Source: Streptomyces subrutilus (lineage in GTDB: Bacteria > Actinomycetota > Actinomycetes > Streptomycetales > Streptomycetaceae). Taken from it: 64,000 bases of DNA. Numbering within the stretch: position 1 is the first letter of the stretch; each line of letters starts with the position of its first letter. The stretch is taken from positions 6,614,001 through 6,678,000 of the forward strand of contig NZ_CP023701.1 of the NCBI RefSeq assembly GCF_008704535.1, given 5' to 3'. This document shows, one piece after another, positions 42,544-50,717 of the stretch. The translations under genes and the position numbers were made by a program. The notes beneath the pieces were generated by a model, which saw only the letters and a program-made list of their open reading frames with translations, did not search any database and was not told the DNA's origin.

Positions 42544-43440
42544 TCACAGGTCCGCCGCCGAACGGACCAGTTCCACGATCCGCTCGCGGGCCGCCCGGCC
42601 CTCCGGGACCGGCAGCAGCGGGTACCCGTGCGGCAGGCCCCGCGCCTCGTGGAACTCCACCTCCACCCCGGCCGCGCGCGCCCGCCGCAGCAGCTCCCGG
42701 CCGTCGGCGGCCAGCACGTCCCTGCTCCCGCCGAAGACGGCCATCGGCGCCAGCCCCGCGAAACTCCCGTACAACGGGCTCACCCGGGGATCGTCCGGCG
42801 GCAGGGTCCCGGCGTACAGCCGACCGGCCTCCCGCAGCCCCTCCCGGTCCGGCGCCCCGATCTCGGCCTGTTCCGGACGGCTCATGGTCACGTCCAGCCA
42901 GGGGGACACCAGCACGATCCGGGAGGGCTGCGCCCCGGTGCGCTCCCGCAGCCGCTGCGCCGCGGCCAGGGCCAGACCGGCCCCGGCGCCGTCCCCGAGG
43001 AGCACCGTCCCGCCCGCGCCGCCGCTCGCGATCAAGCCGCTGAGCAGGTCGGCCGCGACCGGCACCGTCCGGTCGGCGGTCCCGCGCGGGGCCAGAACGT
43101 ACGCCGGTACGACCACCCGCGCCCGCGCCCGGGTCACCAGGTTCCGCACCAGTGCCCAGTGCGGGCGGGCCAGTTCGCCGACGTACCCGCCGCCGTGCAC
43201 GTACAGCACCTGCGCCGCGGACTCGTCCCCCGGCGGGCTCACGTCGTACACCGGCCAGGCCCCGACGAACGTCCGCGACACGTCCGCGACCCGGCCCAGG
43301 GAGCGCGGCGGCAGGTGCGAGGCGGGCCTGCGGGCGGACTGCGCCACCCGGGTCCTGACCGCCTCGGCGCTCGCCAGCGGTCTTCGTCCTCCCGACGCGG
43401 CCAGCGCCGCCGACAGCGCTCTGCTGCGCAGACTCGGCAC
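42544..43440 (-). CDS. HSL-type alpha/beta-hydrolase lacking the catalytic serine
   Basis: 298 residues from GTG 43440, chosen because GGGGAGG lies 8 nt upstream; GTG 43461 is an alternative. The oxyanion motif HGGG is at 82-85 (VLYVHGGGY). The nucleophile elbow, normally G-D-S-A-G, reads GDGAG (149-153), so Gly replaces Ser. Asp241 (SRDVLAADG) and His271 (LPHGYPL), the other triad residues, remain. A classical ester hydrolysis is therefore unlikely; it may bind lipids or esters, or be decaying. It diverges from tdh. Confidence 0.8.
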   Translation of the reverse strand: MPSLRSRALSAALAASGGRRPLASAEAVRTRVAQSARRPASHLPPRSLGRVADVSRTFVGAWPVYDVSPPGDESAAQVLYVHGGGYVGELARPHWALVRNLVTRARARVVVPAYVLAPRGTADRTVPVAADLLSGLIASGGAGGTVLLGDGAGAGLALAAAQRLRERTGAQPSRIVLVSPWLDVTMSRPEQAEIGAPDREGLREAGRLYAGTLPPDDPRVSPLYGSFAGLAPMAVFGGSRDVLAADGRELLRRARAAGVEVEFHEARGLPHGYPLLPVPEGRAARERIVELVRSAADL

Positions 43441-43651
43441 GCCCCCCACCTCCCCTTTCACCCGCGCACCCCCGGTGCGGAGCCTTGCCCGATCACGTGA
43501 GGAGCATAGGCGTGAAGCTGCGCTGGACACCCGTTTAAGAAAGTCTCGATGGACTGATCACCACGCCGCTCGGCAGATTGGTCCCCGTCACCCGCGCCAC
43601 CCGCGACCCAGCGGCCCCGGCGTCCCCTTTCGCAGGCCTGGAGCCACCCCC

Positions 43652-44680
43652 ATGAAGGCACTCGTCAAGCACAAGGCCGAGCCCGGGCTGTGGCTCATGG
43701 ACGTCCCCGAGCCCGAGTACGGTCCCGGCGACGTGCTGATCAAGGTGCTGCGCACCGGCATCTGCGGGACCGACCTCCACATCCGGTCCTGGGACGGCTG
43801 GGCGCAGGGCGCGGTCAAGACCCCGCTGATCCTGGGCCACGAGTTCGTCGGCGAGGTCGCCGCACTCGGCGCGGACGTCCGCGACATCGAGATCGGCGCG
43901 CTGGTCAGCGGCGAGGGCCACCTGGTGTGCGGCAAGTGCCGCAACTGCCTGGCCGGGCGCCGCCACCTGTGCCGCAGCACCATCGGGCTCGGCGTCGGAC
44001 GCGACGGAGCCTTCGCCGAGTACGTCGTGCTGCCCGCGCAGAACGTCTGGGTGCACCGGACCGCGGTCGACCTCGACGTCGCGGCGATCTTCGACCCGTT
44101 CGGCAACGCCGTGCACACCGCGCTGTCCTTCCCGCTCGTCGGCGAGGACGTGCTGATCACCGGTGCGGGCCCGATCGGGATCATGGCGGCGGCCGTCGCC
44201 CGGCACGCCGGAGCGCGCAACGTGGTCATCACCGACGTCAGCCCGGAGCGGCTGGAGATCGCCCGCAAGGCGGGCGCCACCCTCGCGGTCAACGTCGCCG
44301 AGTCCTCCATCGCCGACGCGCAGCTCGCGCTGGGCCTGCGCGAGGGCTTCGACATCGGCCTGGAGATGTCCGGCCGCGCCGAGGCCGTGCGCGACATGAT
44401 CGACAACATGACGCACGGCGGCCGGATCGCCATGCTGGGCCTGCCGGCCCAGGAGTTCCCGGTCGACTGGGCGAAGGTGGTCACCTCGATGATCACGATC
44501 AAGGGCATCTACGGCCGCGAGATGTTCGAGACCTGGTACGCGATGACCGTGCTCCTGGAGGGCGGGCTCGACCTGTCCCCGGTCATCACCGGCCGCTACG
44601 CCCACCGCGACTTCGAGGCCGCGTTCGACGAGGCGGCCACCGCCCGGAGCGGCAAGATCATCCTGGACTGGACGGCGTAA
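43652..44680 (+). CDS. tdh: L-threonine 3-dehydrogenase
   Basis: 342 residues, the usual length. It oxidises L-threonine to 2-amino-3-oxobutyrate with NAD+. Catalytic zinc residues appear in GICGTDLHI and GHEFVGEV; the structural zinc cysteines are in VCGKCRNCLAGRRHLC. The NAD-binding fold begins VLITGAGPIGIMAAAV. FDPFGNAVHTALSF is characteristic of Tdh. Kbl is encoded 141 nt downstream, so the pair turns threonine into glycine and acetyl-CoA. Confidence 0.95.
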   Translation: MKALVKHKAEPGLWLMDVPEPEYGPGDVLIKVLRTGICGTDLHIRSWDGWAQGAVKTPLILGHEFVGEVAALGADVRDIEIGALVSGEGHLVCGKCRNCLAGRRHLCRSTIGLGVGRDGAFAEYVVLPAQNVWVHRTAVDLDVAAIFDPFGNAVHTALSFPLVGEDVLITGAGPIGIMAAAVARHAGARNVVITDVSPERLEIARKAGATLAVNVAESSIADAQLALGLREGFDIGLEMSGRAEAVRDMIDNMTHGGRIAMLGLPAQEFPVDWAKVVTSMITIKGIYGREMFETWYAMTVLLEGGLDLSPVITGRYAHRDFEAAFDEAATARSGKIILDWTA

Positions 44681-44821
44681 CGCCCCGGCCCGCGGCGCGT
44701 CGAGCGCGCTCCCGCGACCCCGACCCCCTCCCTCCGGCCGGGCCCCGCCCACCCCCCTCCGCGGGGCCCGGCCCCCTCCCGTCCCCCTCGTCCGCCTCCG
44801 CCGCACAAGGAGAACCGCACC

Positions 44822-46060
44822 ATGTTCGAGTCCGTCCGCGAGGACCTGCGCACCACCCTCGACGAGATCCGCGCCGCGGGACTGCACAAGCCCGAGCGCG
44901 TCATCGGCACCCCGCAGAACGCCGCGGTCGCCGTGACCGCGGGCGGCGCCCGGGGCGAGGTGCTCAACTTCTGCGCCAACAACTACCTGGGGCTCGCCGA
45001 CCACCCCGAGGTGGTCGCGGCCGCGAAGGAGGCGCTGGACCGCTGGGGCTACGGCATGGCCTCGGTCCGCTTCATCTGCGGCACCCAGGAGGTGCACAAG
45101 GAGCTGGAGGCGCGCCTGTCGTCCTTCCTGGGCCAGGAGGACACGATCCTCTACTCCTCCTGCTTCGACGCCAACGGCGGCGTCTTCGAGACCCTGCTCG
45201 GCGCCGAGGACGCGGTGATCTCCGACGCCCTCAACCACGCCTCGATCATCGACGGCATCCGCCTCTCCAAGGCCCGCCGGCTGCGCTACGCCAACCGCGA
45301 CCTCGCCGAGCTGGAGACCCGGCTCAAGGAGTCGCAGGACGCCCGGCGCCGCCTGATCGTCACCGACGGCGTCTTCTCCATGGACGGCTACGTCGCCCCG
45401 CTCGCGGAGATCTGCGACCTGGCCGACCGGTACGACGCGATGGTCATGGTCGACGACTCCCACGCGGTCGGCTTCGTCGGCCCCGGCGGCCGCGGCACCC
45501 CCGAACTGCACGGGGTCATGGACCGGGTCGACATCATCACCGGCACCCTGGGCAAGGCCCTGGGCGGGGCCTCCGGCGGCTACGTGGCCGCCCGCGCCGA
45601 GATCGTCGAGCTGCTGCGCCAGCGTTCGCGCCCGTACCTCTTCTCCAACTCCCTCGCCCCGGTCATCGCTGCCGCCTCCCTCAAGGTCCTGGACCTGCTG
45701 GAGTCCGCCGACGACCTGCGCGAGCGGCTCGCCGCCAACACCGCGCTCTTCCGCACCGGGATGACCGAGGCCGGCTTCGAGATCCTGCCCGGCGACCACG
45801 CCATCGCCCCGGTGATGATCGGCGACGCCGCCGAGGCCGCGAAGATGGCGGAGCTGCTGCTGGAGCGCGGGGTGTACGTGATCGGCTTCTCCTACCCGGT
45901 GGTCCCGCTCGGCGCCGCGCGCATCCGCGTCCAGCTCTCCGCGGCTCACTCGACCGCGGACGTGGAGCGCGCCGTGGCGGCCTTCGTCGACGCCCGCGCC
46001 GCCCTCGGCGCGGGCGCCGGGGCGGCGGTGGGCACGGCCGCCGGTACCCCGGCCGGCTGA
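44822..46060 (+). CDS. kbl: Glycine C-acetyltransferase (2-amino-3-ketobutyrate CoA ligase)
   Basis: 412 residues. A PLP enzyme of the alpha-oxoamine synthase group: NFCANNYLGLADHPEVV near residue 50, DALNHASIIDGIRLS, VDDSHAVGFVGPGGRG, and the PLP lysine in ITGTLGKALGGASGG. It cleaves 2-amino-3-oxobutyrate with CoA to glycine and acetyl-CoA. The last 15 or so residues are an extra Ala/Gly-rich tail. AAGGAG stands 9 nt before the ATG. It forms an operon with tdh. Confidence 0.95.
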   Translation: MFESVREDLRTTLDEIRAAGLHKPERVIGTPQNAAVAVTAGGARGEVLNFCANNYLGLADHPEVVAAAKEALDRWGYGMASVRFICGTQEVHKELEARLSSFLGQEDTILYSSCFDANGGVFETLLGAEDAVISDALNHASIIDGIRLSKARRLRYANRDLAELETRLKESQDARRRLIVTDGVFSMDGYVAPLAEICDLADRYDAMVMVDDSHAVGFVGPGGRGTPELHGVMDRVDIITGTLGKALGGASGGYVAARAEIVELLRQRSRPYLFSNSLAPVIAAASLKVLDLLESADDLRERLAANTALFRTGMTEAGFEILPGDHAIAPVMIGDAAEAAKMAELLLERGVYVIGFSYPVVPLGAARIRVQLSAAHSTADVERAVAAFVDARAALGAGAGAAVGTAAGTPAG

Positions 46061-46072
46061 GACAATGGAGGG

Positions 46073-46987
46073 GTGATCGACCCCCGCAGGCTGCGCATCC
46101 TGCGTGCCGTGGCGGACCACCGTACGGTGACCGCCGCGGCCGCAGCCCTGTACCTCACCCCCTCGGCCGTCTCCCAGCAGCTCGCCGCGCTGGAACAGGA
46201 GACCGGCCACGTGCTGCTGACCCGCAGCGGCCGCGGGGTGCGGCTCACGGCGGCCGGGGAGATCCTCCTCGGCCACGCCCACGAGGTGGTGGCGCAGCTG
46301 GAGCGGGCGGAGGCCGAACTGGCCGCGTACGCGGGCGGCTCGGCCGGCGAGGTGACGGTGGCCGCCTTCGCGACCGGCATCGCCGAGGTGCTGGCCCCGG
46401 CCCTCTCCCGCCTGGCCCGGGACCGTCCGGGCATCCGGCTGCGCGTCCGGGACGCCGAGGGGGACCAGAGCCTGCCGATGCTGCTGGACGGCGAGGCCGA
46501 CGTCGCGCTCGCGGTCGAGTACCGCGGCGGGCCGGGCGCGGACGACAGACGGCTGTCCGTCCTGCCCCTCTACGCGGAGCCCTTCGACGCGGTGCTCCCG
46601 TCCGGGCATCCGCTCTCCGACCTGCCCGCGGTGTCGCTGGCGGACCTGGCCGACTCCGACTGGGTGGGCCAGTACCCGGGCAACCCGTGCCATGACGTGA
46701 CCCTGCTCGCCTGCGAACTCGCCGGCTTCCAACCCCGGTTCGCCCACTCCTCCGACGACTTCCGGGCCGTCACCGCGCTGGTGGGTGCGGGGGCCGGGGT
46801 GGCGCTGGTGCCGCGGTCGGCGCTGCGGGGCATGGACCTCAAGGAGGTGCGGGTGCGGCCCGTCGCCGGCCCGGCCGCCACCCGGCGGGTCTTCGCCGCG
46901 GCCCGGCGCGGCGCCGAGTCCCACCCGCTGATCGCTCCCGTCCTGGCCGCCCTGGTACGGGAGTCGGAGCGGCTGCCGGCCCACTGA
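46073..46987 (+). CDS. LysR-family transcriptional regulator
   Basis: 304 residues from GTG, 12 nt after kbl with GGAGG overlapping the gap. The N-terminal helix-turn-helix is RRLRILRAVADHRTVTAAAA and then LTPSAVSQQLAALEQETGH. The effector domain starts near residue 90 (GEVTVAAFATGIAEVLAPAL). The position in line with tdh-kbl suggests it controls threonine breakdown or an adjoining pathway, though LysR genes are more often divergent from their targets. Confidence 0.88.
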   Translation: MIDPRRLRILRAVADHRTVTAAAAALYLTPSAVSQQLAALEQETGHVLLTRSGRGVRLTAAGEILLGHAHEVVAQLERAEAELAAYAGGSAGEVTVAAFATGIAEVLAPALSRLARDRPGIRLRVRDAEGDQSLPMLLDGEADVALAVEYRGGPGADDRRLSVLPLYAEPFDAVLPSGHPLSDLPAVSLADLADSDWVGQYPGNPCHDVTLLACELAGFQPRFAHSSDDFRAVTALVGAGAGVALVPRSALRGMDLKEVRVRPVAGPAATRRVFAAARRGAESHPLIAPVLAALVRESERLPAH

Positions 46988-47099
46988 AGCCCGCGGGGCC
47001 CGGCCGCCGGGGACCGGAGCCCGGCGGGCGTACGCCGCGGCGGGCGGGCGCGGGCGCCAGACGCGAACGACAATGACCCGGCCGTTCCGCCGGAGATGC

Positions 47100-47129
47100 T
47101 TGAACTTGCGTGAAAGGGCGCGCTACCTT
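47100..47129 (+). promoter_or_regulatory. Promoter of the SIS/aldolase operon
   Basis: TTGAAC (47100-47105) and TACCTT (47124-47129) are 18 nt apart, and the SIS gene ATG is 39 nt further on. CTTGAACTTGCGTGAAAG across the -35 has weak dyad symmetry and may bind a sugar-phosphate regulator. Confidence 0.45.
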
Positions 47130-47168
47130 GCAGAAACGAGCACCAGCCTGCCGCCCGAGGGAGCCTGT

Positions 47169-48071
47169 ATGAGTCACGTCGCGCACGAGTTGGGCACGCA
47201 GCCCGCCTGCTGGGAGCGGGCCGCGGAACTGGCACCGGCCCGGCGGGCGGTGCTGCCGCGGCCGGGAGAGCGCACCGCGATCGTCGGATGCGGCACCTCG
47301 TACTACATGGCCCAGGCCGCCGCCGCGCTGCGCGAAGAAGCCGGGCAGGGCGAGACGGACGCCTTCCCCGCCTCCGAGTTCCCGCGCCACCGGCACTACG
47401 ACCGGGTGGTCGCCCTCACCCGGTCCGGCACCACCACCGAGGTGCTCGACCTGCTGGCCGCGCTGCGGGGTGCGGGCGTGCCCACGACCGCCGTCGTCGG
47501 CGACCCGGACACCCCCGTGGCGACCGTCGCCGACGCGCTCGTGATCCTCGACTTCGCCGACGAACGGTCCGTCGTCCAGACCCGGTTCGCCACCACCGCC
47601 CTCACCCTGCTGCGCGCCCACGCCGGCCTCCACTCGCCGGCCGCCGTCGCCGACGCGCGCACCGCCCTGGCCGAGCCGCTGCCCGAAGGCCTCCAGACGC
47701 GGGGGCAGTTCACCTTCCTCGGCCGGGGGTGGAGCACCGGCCTCGCCCACGAGGCCGCGCTGAAGATGCGCGAGGCCTCGCTCTCCTGGGCCGAGTCCTA
47801 CCCCGCGATGGAGTACCGGCACGGCCCCATCAGCGTCTCCGGGCCCGGCACCGTCACCTGGTCGCTCGACGAGGCGCCCGAGGGGCTCGCGGGGCAGGTG
47901 CGCGAGACCGGCGCCGAGTGGATCGCCGGCCGGCTCGACCCGCTGGCCGAACTGGTCCGGGTGCACCGCCTGGCCCTGGCCGTCGCCGCCCACCGCCGGC
48001 TGGACCCCGACGCGCCGCGCCACCTGACCCGCTCGGTGGTCCTCGCCGCGAGCGAGGAGGCCGTCCGATGA
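47169..48071 (+). CDS. SIS-domain sugar isomerase/deaminase (AgaS-like)
   Basis: 300 residues. Two SIS domains: the first has TAIVGCGTSYYMAQAAAAL and VVALTRSGTTTEVLDLLAAL, the second FTFLGRGWSTGLAHEAALKM and ESYPAMEYRHGPIS. ESYPAMEYRHGP is shared with GlmS-type and AgaS-type ketose/aldose isomerases and amino-sugar-phosphate deaminases. The gene overlaps the aldolase gene (ATGA). Together they would convert an amino-sugar phosphate to a ketose phosphate and split it. AGGGAG is the ribosome site. Confidence 0.85.
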   Translation: MSHVAHELGTQPACWERAAELAPARRAVLPRPGERTAIVGCGTSYYMAQAAAALREEAGQGETDAFPASEFPRHRHYDRVVALTRSGTTTEVLDLLAALRGAGVPTTAVVGDPDTPVATVADALVILDFADERSVVQTRFATTALTLLRAHAGLHSPAAVADARTALAEPLPEGLQTRGQFTFLGRGWSTGLAHEAALKMREASLSWAESYPAMEYRHGPISVSGPGTVTWSLDEAPEGLAGQVRETGAEWIAGRLDPLAELVRVHRLALAVAAHRRLDPDAPRHLTRSVVLAASEEAVR

Positions 48072-48904
48072 GCCTGGTCCCCGCCGGCCCGCTCGTCCGG
48101 GAGGCGGCCGCCGCCGGCCGCGCCGTCGCCGCGTTCAACATCATCACCCTGGAGCACGCCGAAGCGGTCGTCGCCGGGGCCGAGGCGGCCGGGCTCCCCG
48201 TCATCCTCCAGCTCAGCGAGAACGCCGTGGCGTTCCGCGGCGGACGGCTGCTGCCCATCTCCCGCGCCGCCGCCGCCTGCGCGGAGGCCGCGGCCGTCCC
48301 CGTCGGCCTGCACCTGGACCACGTCAAGAGCACCGAACTGCTCCGCCAGGCCTGCGACGCGGGCTACAGCTCGGTGATGTACGACGGCGCGCACCTCCCG
48401 TACGGCGAGAACCTGGAGGCGACCCGGTCCGCCGCCGACTGGGCGCACGCCAACGGGCTGTGGATCGAGGCCGAGCTCGGCGAGGTGGGCGGCAAGAACG
48501 GGGCCGCGCCCCTGGACCCGCACGCGCCCGGCGCCCGTACCGACCCCGACGAGGCCCGGCGGTTCGTCGCCGACTCCGCGGTGGACGCCCTGGCCGTCGC
48601 CATCGGCAGCAGCCACGCCATGACCACCCGCACCGCCGCCCTGGACCACGCCCTGCTGGCCCGGCTCGCCAAGACGGTGGACGTCCCGCTGGTCCTGCAC
48701 GGCTCCTCCGGCCTGCCGGACGCCGAACTCGCGGCGGCCGTCGCCGGAGGCATCCGCAAGGTCAACATCGGCACCGCGCTGAACCTCGCGATGACCGGGG
48801 CCATCCGCGCCCACCTGACCCCGGCGGACCCGAGGCCGTACCTGGCGCAGGCCCGTACGGCGATGGCGGCGACGGCCGAGGCCATGCTGCGCGCCCTGAA
48901 CTGA
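48068..48904 (+). CDS. Class II tagatose/fructose-bisphosphate aldolase
   Basis: 278 residues. Zinc ligands are visible in GLHLDHVKS, with AELGEVGG supplying the Glu and VLHGSSGLPD the later His. AFNIITLEHAEAVV at the N-terminus and KVNIGTALN near the C-terminus are standard for the KbaY/GatY/Fba group. It cleaves ketose 1,6-bisphosphates to DHAP and glyceraldehyde 3-phosphate. A kinase for the monophosphate is not adjacent. ATG overlaps the SIS stop. Confidence 0.9.
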   Translation: MSLVPAGPLVREAAAAGRAVAAFNIITLEHAEAVVAGAEAAGLPVILQLSENAVAFRGGRLLPISRAAAACAEAAAVPVGLHLDHVKSTELLRQACDAGYSSVMYDGAHLPYGENLEATRSAADWAHANGLWIEAELGEVGGKNGAAPLDPHAPGARTDPDEARRFVADSAVDALAVAIGSSHAMTTRTAALDHALLARLAKTVDVPLVLHGSSGLPDAELAAAVAGGIRKVNIGTALNLAMTGAIRAHLTPADPRPYLAQARTAMAATAEAMLRALN

Positions 48905-49025
48905 TCCGCCGTACCGGGCCGGTGCGGTGCGGGCGGCACGGCGCCCCGCCGCACCACCGGGTACACCGCGCGCCCGGGCCCGGTGCCGCCGCCGAACCCG
49001 GCCGCTCCGGGTCCTTCCGAATTCT

Positions 49026-49039
49026 TGGAACAGGTTCTA
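49026..49039. promoter_or_regulatory. KstR-like palindrome before the acyl-CoA dehydrogenase gene
   Basis: TGGAACAGGTTCTA is a 14-bp near-perfect palindrome (12 of 14) centred 63 bp before the GTG. It matches the GAAC-NN-GTTC layout of KstR-type TetR operators that control lipid and steroid genes. Confidence 0.5.
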
Positions 49040-49094
49040 GTCTGACCGCCGCCACGCCAGCGACCGGCTGGACCGCGAGACCCCCGGAGGCGCC

Positions 49095-50285
49095 GTGCAC
49101 CTCGAATACACGCCTGAGCAGCAGCAGTTGCGCGCCGAGCTGCGCTCCTACTTCGCCGAGCTGGTCCCGGAGGACGTCTACGCCCGCTACGAGGACCCGG
49201 CCGCACAGAAGCGCTTCTACCGGGAGACCATCCGCCGCCTCGGCGCCGACGGGTGGCTCGGGGTCGGCTGGCCGCGCGAGTACGGCGGGCGGGGCATGTC
49301 GCCCATGGACCAGTTCATCTTCTTCGACGAGGCCGCCCAGGCCGTCGTGCCGCTGCCGCTGATGGCGCTCAACACCGTCGGGCCGACCCTCATGCAGTTC
49401 GGCACCGACGAGCAGAAGGCGTACTTCCTGCCGAAGATCCTGGCCGGCGAGATCGACTTCGCCATCGGCTACAGCGAGCCGGACGCGGGCACCGACCTGG
49501 CGGCCCTCGCCTGCCGCGCGGTCCGCGAGGGCGACGAGGACACCGGCACCTACGTGGTCAACGGCCAGAAGATATGGACGACCAACGGCGACACCGCCGA
49601 CTGGGTCTGGCTCGCCGTCCGCACCGACCCGGCCGCCCCCGCCCACAAGGGCATCACCATGCTGCTCGTGCCGACGTCCGACCCCGGCTACTCGTACACC
49701 CTGATCAACACGCTCGCCTCGCACGACACCACGGCCAGCTACTACGAGGACATCCGGGTCCCCGCGAGTCGCCGCGTCGGCGCGGAGAACAAGGGCTGGC
49801 GCCTGATCACCAACCAGCTCAACCACGAACGCGTCACCCTCGCCGCCCACGGCACCATGGCCATCCGCGCCCTCCACGACGTCCAACGCTGGGCCGCCGG
49901 CACCAGGCTGGCGGACGGCCGCCGCGTCATCGACCTCGCCTGGGTCCGCGGCCGCCTCGCCCGCACGCACGTCCGGCTCGACGCGATGAAACTGCTCAAC
50001 TGGCAGATGGTCAACGCCGTCCAGGCCGGCACCCTCACCCCCCAGGACGCCTCCGCGGTCAAGGTGTACGGCTCCGAGGCCCGCCGGGACGCCTACGCCT
50101 GGCTCATGGAGGTCGTCGGCGCGGCGGGCTCCCTCAAGGACGGCTCGGCCGGCGCGGTCCTCCACGGCGAACTGGAACGCGGCTACCGCAGCGCGGTGAT
50201 CTTCACCTTCGGCGGCGGCAACAACGAGATCCAGCGCGAGATCATCTCCTGGATCGGCCTGGGCATGCCCCGCGTCCGCCGCTGA
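49095..50285 (+). CDS. Acyl-CoA dehydrogenase
   Basis: 396 residues from GTG, with GGAGG 4 nt upstream. The N-terminal helical domain holds YTPEQQQLRAELRSYFAEL and GVGWPREYGGRGM. The FAD/substrate region is IGYSEPDAGTDLAAL and GQKIWTTNGDTADWVWLAVR. The C-terminus IFTFGGGNNEIQREIISWIG is the usual FAD-contact helix. Such enzymes form an alpha,beta double bond in an acyl-CoA. PREYGGRG and the long, Trp-rich substrate segment resemble the FadE enzymes used for steroid or branched side chains. A KstR-like site precedes it. Confidence 0.92.
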   Translation: MHLEYTPEQQQLRAELRSYFAELVPEDVYARYEDPAAQKRFYRETIRRLGADGWLGVGWPREYGGRGMSPMDQFIFFDEAAQAVVPLPLMALNTVGPTLMQFGTDEQKAYFLPKILAGEIDFAIGYSEPDAGTDLAALACRAVREGDEDTGTYVVNGQKIWTTNGDTADWVWLAVRTDPAAPAHKGITMLLVPTSDPGYSYTLINTLASHDTTASYYEDIRVPASRRVGAENKGWRLITNQLNHERVTLAAHGTMAIRALHDVQRWAAGTRLADGRRVIDLAWVRGRLARTHVRLDAMKLLNWQMVNAVQAGTLTPQDASAVKVYGSEARRDAYAWLMEVVGAAGSLKDGSAGAVLHGELERGYRSAVIFTFGGGNNEIQREIISWIGLGMPRVRR

Positions 50286-50375
50286 CCGGCCCGGCCCGGC
50301 CCGGGCCGCCCGACGGCGCCGCCGGCCGGTCGCCCGGCCCGCGGCACCCGGGCGCCGCACGGATCTGCGGACGGA

Positions 50376-50597
50376 TCAGAAGGAGGTCCAGGTGAAGGCC
50401 GCCCGGTCACCCGCGTTCAGCTTGAACCGGCAGCCGCCGACCGGGGTGGGCGTCCCGTTCACCGAGACGCTCCAGTACGCCGAACCGCCGCCGGGGCGGG
50501 CGGGCCCGGGGCCGGTGGCTTCGCGCTGCGGACCGTGACCGTGGGAGGCAGTGCGCGTCGCACCCGGGTTCTCCGACTCACGGCCCGGACGGGCCGT
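50376..50597 (-). pseudogene. 3' remnant of a secreted-type protein gene
   Basis: 73 codons are open to a stop at 50376-50378 but no ATG or GTG exists in frame, and an in-frame TGA closes the 5' side. The end reads SVSVNGTPTPVGGC and FKLNAGDRAAFTWTSF, clearly protein-like and reminiscent of DUF4430-type beta domains. A different frame just upstream reads LPPTVTVRSA and would join it through a frameshift near 50515. It is best seen as a decayed gene. Confidence 0.45.
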
Positions 50598-50717
50598 TCA
50601 CGGTTGCAGGTCAGCGCCGGATTCACATGGGCTTCCCCCGGCTGTGCGCGCATTCGGTGGTGTGCCCCGGCCCGTGGGGGCCGGGGCAGCTCGCATCGTA
50701 CGGGCTGTCAACTTCCC

